Of a DNA stretch of 64,000 nt, positions 58,329 to 64,000 are shown one piece after another. Numbering within the stretch: the stretch's first letter is position 1; every line of letters starts with the position of its first letter. Location of the stretch: assembly GCA_020740775.1 (NCBI GenBank), contig JAHEWK010000001.1, positions 3,286,001 to 3,350,000 of the forward strand, written 5' to 3'. Below the pieces are notes generated by a model. It worked only from the letters and a program-made list of their open reading frames with translations. It was not told the origin of the DNA and made no database searches. The translations under genes were made by a program, and so were the position numbers. The DNA comes from Ilyonectria destructans (lineage: Eukaryota > Ascomycota > Sordariomycetes > Hypocreales > Nectriaceae).

Positions 58329-59727
58329 ATGACCTCGATCATGTCGTACCAATATCCCCCGCCGCCTCCTCTCGGTGCCGAGATGGACATGTCGCACCCA
58401 GCCTATGCTCCCACCTACCATACGCCTCAACCTCCTTCCTCGATTGGTATGACGAACATTTAGGACTCCTCCATGCATTGGGGGGATACCATGCTAACTT
58501 TGAAAGGATCCTTCCCGACGCCAGGTGCTAGACCGCCACAATCATCAAGCTCTGAGCTGTACCATCAGCAATCTCTGCTAGGAATTGCGGCAGACAAAAA
58601 GAGAAACAAGCTCGGATATCATCGAACATCGGTTGCTTGCGGTACGTTTGAATTAGAGAAACCATTCCCGTGCACTATGCTGAAATATCCTTCAAGGTCA
58701 CTGCCGACGACGAAAGATCAGATGCGTTCCTGAGCCTAGTGATGGTCAAAATCGATGCGCCAACTGCATTCGCCTGAAGAAGGACTGTAACTATTATCCT
58801 GTCGACCAACCTCCGCCAGCCGAATCTCAAGGCAAGCAGACACCAATGCCATTGAATGGGCCGAAGGGACCATCAGCCTCATTGTCACCGGTAGCATCGA
58901 GCGGGAACCTTGCAGAGCTGTCAGCAAGCCAATCGTTCAGCCCCGTACCGCAACAAAGCTCAAACGTGCCACCCTCGACAATCAAGCCCAGTAGTACCGA
59001 GGTGTTCCCCGCTGACGCAAAAGGTGAGTTATCATAGCTTTTCGATAACAATAGACAGACACACTGACACGATCTGCGTCAAGCACCCTTGGGATCGTCC
59101 CCGAATCCATCGTTCGACTTTGGAGGCCAACCGGGAGGAAACTGGAATTCGGCAGATGCAAGCCGAAGCCCGGGTTCTAAACCGGCAGACTTGAATCAGA
59201 CGTGGCGAGGATATCCTGCGGAATCTCCAATGAGTGCCCAGTACTCTCCATTCGGCCCTGGACCTCTATCAGCTACATGGACATCCGCAGACTCGGAACC
59301 AGGGTCTCGAGGAGACATGCCATGGGGAAATTACCCGCCACCTGTTCGCTCGATGTCTTACGGGGGCGAGTCCCTGGCAAGTCACCACCCCATACAATTC
59401 CCCCCGGGACACCAAGGTCGGCAATATGACCGGAGGGCATCCACCCTTTCTGACGTATACAACCCGTCCATGGGAGTGGCTGCTCCGGGGCTAGAAACAA
59501 GCGGTGGTCCTGGCATGGAACCTCCAGGACCCATATCTGTGGGAGCGGCTCCCCCACCGGCATTTGGGGCATGGAATGAACCGCAGCTGCCCCAACAGCA
59601 CCCGGGTTATTCCTGCCCAGCGGCCTGGGGGTATGCGGAGAATGAGCCGGGCCAACCAATGCACGCCGAACCTGGACAACTTGGCGATAATGAACCTCCA
59701 CTAGGTGCTTACTATGGTGCTAGATGA
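58329..59727 (+). CDS. Zn(2)Cys(6) fungal transcription factor
   Basis: This is a probable sequence-specific regulator. Four exons (58329-58446, 58507-58641, 58697-59023, 59084-59727) give 407 residues from MTSIMSYQY. The zinc cluster is assembled only across the second intron, with cysteines at 84, 87, 94, 105, 108 and 115 (C-x2-C-x6-C-x10-C-x2-C-x6-C) and the basic RRRKIRC segment. The rest is Pro/Ser/Gly/Gln-rich with no fungal-specific middle homology domain that I can see. It may be a short factor relying on disordered activation regions. The start is uncertain: ATG 58236 extends it by 31 residues, ATG 58341 shortens it by four. The long C/T-rich leader hints at further 5' introns. Targets are unknown. 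Confidence 0.88.
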
Positions 59728-61290
59728 TAACTTCGTCATGTTGGACTGTCGTTTGGCAATGCGATTGGACACGCCTGTTATATCCACGGGCTGCCGGATA
59801 TCAGTTCTGCACCGACCCAAGGCATGATACTTGACGAAACAATGATTCTGTCAATGGGAGTACTTGACGAGACGTCTGCTACGAACCCTTGGTCCCTCTT
59901 CTACACTACGATTTATGTTATCTAGCCTCGTTGATCGAGGCCAATCATTTCTATATCTTGTTGAAAATGAGACTCCAGCGTCTTTCTCTGGAGAGAAGAA
60001 ATTAATGCATAATCTTGAAATGACACATTAATGGGTACTCGAACCAGAGGGCGGCATATACCCGATATTTTTGTTTGGCATCTACGTCTTTCCTCGATCC
60101 CGTAACGGTGGCCAAAAAAAGCCTAAAACGACTTGCTTGGGGACCAAATTGGTAGAAAAGAAAGCAAGAGCGTCACCGAGCGCTGGCTCCGCTATCGCCT
60201 TCACATCCGATCGATATTCTTTGTCCTTTGCCAACTGGGTCGCTGGAGACATACCCGCCACGGTCCAGGAACCGAGAATGGGTTTTGACCTTGGAAATCA
60301 CTCGAGCTCTCTATCAGTCGAGTGAGTGGTGTGGGTACGCCTCATCGTTTCATCGAGTGAGTCCCAGGACGAGAGGTTTGAAAATTTCAATCTATGAGGC
60401 AGGTGTTCAACAACCAGGAATCTACACTTGCGCTCTAAGGAGAATGGCGTCAGTCCAATTATAGAATGTCCGACAACGGCGAAGCCGTGAAATAGTATTA
60501 ATTATTTAGAAATTGGAGAGGGTTTTGTGTGTCGCAGGAGTTGGCCAGGTTTAGTTGAAGTCGGCAACGGATAAGCCTTTACAGCTATTTGTGAGTTCCA
60601 AGAACGTGTGTTTTGGATTCTAACACTAGTTGGGGAAATCTCGTGGAAGAATCTTTAAACGACGGTTCAACAAAAATGGGTTTCGCGGGAAATGGGCGGC
60701 ATCTGTTGTCAAGATGCCCCTGCACGATCGATCCAGGCGGGGGGGGGAAATAACTTATTCTGAAGCATATTCTTACTTTCCTGGGGACTTGCAGCTACCA
60801 TATTTTGGCCTTCTTGCATTCATTCTGTGTTATGGTTGTATAAAAGCTCGTTCGAAGTGCGGCTCACTTGCAGTGGAAGAACGTGTATGGAACCTTCACA
60901 ATTTCTGCAACCATCCTTGCCGCCGAGTTTGGAGTTCGGCGACTGACATATCATCCAAGAGTTTGAACTATTACGTAGTAGGTAATGCGTTCAACTGGAT
61001 TTTGATTGATGGCAGCGTACCATGCTGGTATCCCTTCGTCAAACATGGCCATAGCTAAGTAGGAAAGGCAGGCTCATGGAGTTTGAACTAGTAGCTTGAA
61101 TCATCGCGCTTCAGAAGGTAGTGGAATTACGAATTTGTTGATTGGAACCCCAGGCTGAAGCCTGAATATCTATATGCTCATGGATGAATCGAAAGTCCTT
61201 TCCATTTCATCATACATCGGAACCTCGAAAGCCTGAAAGTGAGCCACTTATATCTAAGGGTAAACACTATGAGGCTTATCTTTGCTTAGC
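59728..61290. other. Intergenic region
   Basis: No gene is supported; a plus-strand frame at 60630-61058 lacks features. The 3' half is relatively AT-rich. It contains the 3' regions of both convergent flanking genes. Confidence 0.5.
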
Positions 61291-61901
61291 CTATGATATA
61301 AGATGCCACGTCAAGACCATTAATGTCACATAAGCACTCAAACTGAGCACTGTTAACAGGGCTACGCTGTTGCCACTTGTCCGAAACTTGCGCTTGAGAC
61401 TTCCATCCGCATATTTAGCAGTGAAGAACTGATGATTGCCCTCGAAGCGGCGATAGATGGCGACCAGCATCACGGCAACGCCATAGACAGCAAATAAGGC
61501 ACCGATGGGATAAAACTCCGAGGTGAAGACCTTGAGAATGATGAGAGCGAAGGAAAACTGGCCGAGGGCAGTCCTGACGTAAGCGCCCTCGAATGTGCGT
61601 TGGGCAGCGCGGATCTCGACAAGCCTACAAAAAAAGATAAAGTTAGATAGGGTGGATAGCCATGAACAACATTGCCGTGACGGTATGAGACGATGCCGAG
61701 ATTCGAAGCCGATAGGGCGGGTCCATTGTGAAGGTCCATGCCAGGCAGGGGGCTACTCACTCCTGTGTTGTTAAGACTACCGAACGTGCCCGGTGGAGGC
61801 GGAGGTGAAGATGCTCCTCTGGATGCGGCTAATCACAGTTCATCAGCACGAAGCCGAGGGTTATATCTGGAGAGGTCGAGTCGGTCACAAACCTGGAACA
61901 T
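61291..61901 (-). CDS. DUF202-like small membrane protein
   Basis: Three exons (61901-61893, 61828-61761, 61624-61291) give 136 residues; the function is unknown. The stretch LTTQELVEIRAAQRTFEGAYVRTALGQF appears only after joining exons two and three, and matches the pattern of fungal DUF202 proteins. Three hydrophobic segments follow: FSFALIILKVF, IGALFAVYGVAVMLVAIY and SVALLTVLSLSAYVTLMVLTW. The N-terminal end is tentative: the 9-nt first exon (MFQ) uses a weak GTTTGT donor. The same frame upstream reads LASFVYLLSNAVVA, so the real start may lie in another exon further right. Confidence 0.7.
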
Positions 61902-64000
61902 TGCGACCACAGCGTTGGACAAAAGATACACGAAGCTGGCCAGCTACTGGGCTGTGAGACGAGCGAAGCGTCTGGGCGGTACACACGCGCGGAGATGTAG
62001 GGACCCAGTGATACAGATACACAATTGTACAGTACGAGACAACGGTGGCTGCAGTAGTAAAAATGGAACGTCTCGGATGAGATGCACGGGGCAATGAGGA
62101 GACGAGATGCGACAAAGCTGGAGTTGAGGTTGAAGTTGGAGCTGAGATATCTTGATTTGGGTTAGCGCCTTAAGGTGTCATGGGTTCCATCATGGCAAAT
62201 CCTGACATAATGAGTGATATCACGTGCTAGCCTTGAGTGGTGAATGAGTGAGTGATATCACGTGATGTTGATCGCCCCCCCCCCGGAGCAGATTAATGCT
62301 TCTGAGGCTCGGTCGCAGTGGTAGCCATATCGAGACAGACAGGATGTGGACACGGACACGTGCCTCCGGTTGTCGGATGGGAGGTCCGTCCTCAGGGCTT
62401 AGCAACAAGGAACTCGAGCGGAGGATCCGGCAATTTGGGGTGGCTCGTGCTTCAAAAACCTCCGCAAGTACGAAGGATTGGCAAGGTATCTCTGCCATAT
62501 GGTCGTACTAATTCGATATGGTAGGCTCGCGGCAAGTAACGGTGCGCCTATTACCAGCAGGCGCGTGAGAGTTTCAAAGCCTGGCATTTGCGTTGCCAGA
62601 GACTCATTGTCATGACACCCTCGGGCTCAGCTGGGAGCGCCGAGGAGGGAGATTGACGCCACGCACCACTCCCAGGGCGAACACCCACTTACTTAGGTAG
62701 GCATAGGTACTACGTGCCCCATATCAAGCACTATTTCAAAGTTGCCAACCGTTGTCTATCCAATTAGACGTTGATTTCAATGTGACGTCGCGCGGTTCTA
62801 AATCGTGTCCGGTCTTCCCAGCGGATGGCCCCATCCTTCGATCATTTCCCCTTTGGACGGACGCCGCCGGACGTGGCCTACAGTAGGTTCAATTCCCCCA
62901 GCGACCCACCGGTCCATGCAGCAGAGAGATCGTACATGCCTTCTCCCTCTGGACTGTAACCGGGCGCCGGAACTACGTCTCATGCTGGAGCTTGCACCGA
63001 TGTACGTGCTGAGCTTGTCGGGATACAGCATGTTGTCGCAAGGCAGCCTACTCACGACATTCCGTTTGTGGCCGTTCTAAATGTGCCCTGGGCGACGGTG
63101 AGATGCCCCGTGCGCTCCATATGCACGACGAAGGGGAGCCTTACGGGTAATGCAACCGTCCCGTTGATGGAGACCTTAAAAAAAAGGTTGAAACGAAATG
63201 AATCTGACGGCGCCTAGTGGAGGCCCCGGTGAAGGTTAGATGCTAACCAAGGAAAGTTTCCAGAAATCGTTGCAGCCAAAGGCCAGCTAAGATGATCAAC
63301 ATGCCGGGGGGCTGTCAGGCGAGGGGGCCTAGTCTGAGGAGGGCTGTGCTCCGCCGGGCGGACAGCGGACAGCGGACAGCGTCACAGTGGAAAGCGAGGG
63401 CTCGACACCGGTTTCAGCCGCACACGCTGAAGTGGATAAACTAAGTGAGCCCAACGATTCACCGTCTGGACCATGGGAGGAAAAGCGGCACAGGCTGAGT
63501 TTTGTACTGCCTGGTTTGTGTGACACAATGACTGAATCCGATCCCCAAGCTAAAAGGGCTGGATTCTGGATTCTGGATGCTGGATGCTGGATGGCGGTGA
63601 AAGGCCAACAGCGGCATTTGACGAACTATGTAGTATGGTAAGACCTGGACAATCCGCAGCAGCTCAGAATAAGCCTCGTTCCTCTGTAAAGGTCTCACCT
63701 CACAGGGTGTCGTGACATCAAGCCTGATAAGGCTGAAGGGGCGACCCCCTGTGGTGCGCCCCGGACTTGGCTTGGTTCGCAAAGCTTGAGAAAGTTTGGG
63801 GGGGATTTCAAGTGACGCAGCATTAGGCGGGCCGACCCTGCCTCAATGTCAAGCAAGCCAGCATGGGCACTGCCGCAGATTGGCGGTACATAGAGTAGGG
63901 ACTGGACCGTAATTCGACATGGCATGAGAACGCCTTGGGAGGTTGACACTAGGCGAGCTAGACGTAGATAGACGGCGTCTGAATGGCTAGACGGCGGACT
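61902..64000. other. Intergenic region to the window end
   Basis: No gene is supported. It contains two copies of a 16-bp sequence with a CACGTG core (62211-62226, 62249-62264), a C10 run near 62275-62284, and 7-bp tandem repeats at about 63356-63381 and 63559-63594. Confidence 0.5.
62211..62264. promoter_or_regulatory. Direct repeat TGAGTGATATCACGTG (two copies)
   Basis: Two identical 16-bp copies, 38 bp apart start to start, each contain a CACGTG E-box, about 310-365 nt upstream of the DUF202-like gene. They could be a paired binding site for a bHLH factor. Confidence 0.5.

Noticed and set aside
62871..62910. GGTTCAATTCCC resembling a tRNA B-box
   Set aside because: No cloverleaf could be formed around it; acceptor and anticodon stems are missing.

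Overview
This window is nuclear DNA of a filamentous ascomycete (Pezizomycotina). Intron sizes, gene spacing and protein style suggest a Sordariomycete, perhaps Hypocreales, but the order is inference. The grounds are many short introns (45 to about 190 nt) with GTRNGT-type donors, CTAAC/CTGAC branch points close to the acceptor and YAG acceptors. There are also compact C-ending codons in highly expressed genes and typical fungal families: Zn2Cys6 regulator, CFEM protein, Def1 and CaiB-type CoA-transferase. I found no rRNA, convincing tRNA, intact transposon or CRISPR.

Layout. At the left edge a minus-strand secretory leader runs off the window. It is followed by an ASNSD1-like protein (910-2740, +) and a four-helix membrane protein (3995-5008, +). 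After a gene-poor 3.7 kb comes a very codon-biased secreted cysteine-rich protein behind a TATA box (8777-9661, +). Next are a PHD-finger protein (10061-11423, -), a class III CoA-transferase (11810-13356, -), an anchored acidic protein (15038-15649, +) and anthranilate phosphoribosyltransferase (15855-17153, -), which is divergent from TFIIB (18264-19307, +). A secreted L-asparaginase (21701-22954, +) and a P4-ATPase flippase (25129-29530, +) follow. The flippase converges on a saccharopine-dehydrogenase-like oxidoreductase (29700-31154, -) and a DHA2-type MFS transporter (31621-33595, -).

The second half holds DEF1 (35469-38533, -), an unrecognised helical protein (40513-41694, +), a TPA1-like prolyl hydroxylase (42184-44261, -) and ribulose-phosphate 3-epimerase (45400-46365, -). 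Then come a CFEM/GPI protein (47075-47768, -) and PP2A methylesterase PPE1 (48901-50209, -). About 8 kb with no convincing gene precedes a Zn2Cys6 factor (58329-59727, +), a DUF202-like membrane protein (61291-61901, -) and 2 kb of non-coding DNA.

Most genes are unrelated housekeeping functions: transcription (TFIIB, DEF1, PHD, Zn2Cys6), translation-linked hydroxylation (TPA1), phosphatase regulation (PPE1), amino acid and sugar metabolism (TRP4, RPE1, asparaginase), and lipid asymmetry (flippase). The only hint of a functional neighbourhood is the oxidoreductase and transporter pair at 29.7-33.6 kb. The most useful structural discovery is a set of three short introns whose length is a multiple of three and which contain no in-frame stop (CoA-transferase, flippase, DEF1). 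They look like coding sequence in an ORF scan but are almost certainly spliced. I did not find clear evidence of a wholly new system. The best candidate for novelty is the secreted protein at 8777-9661.
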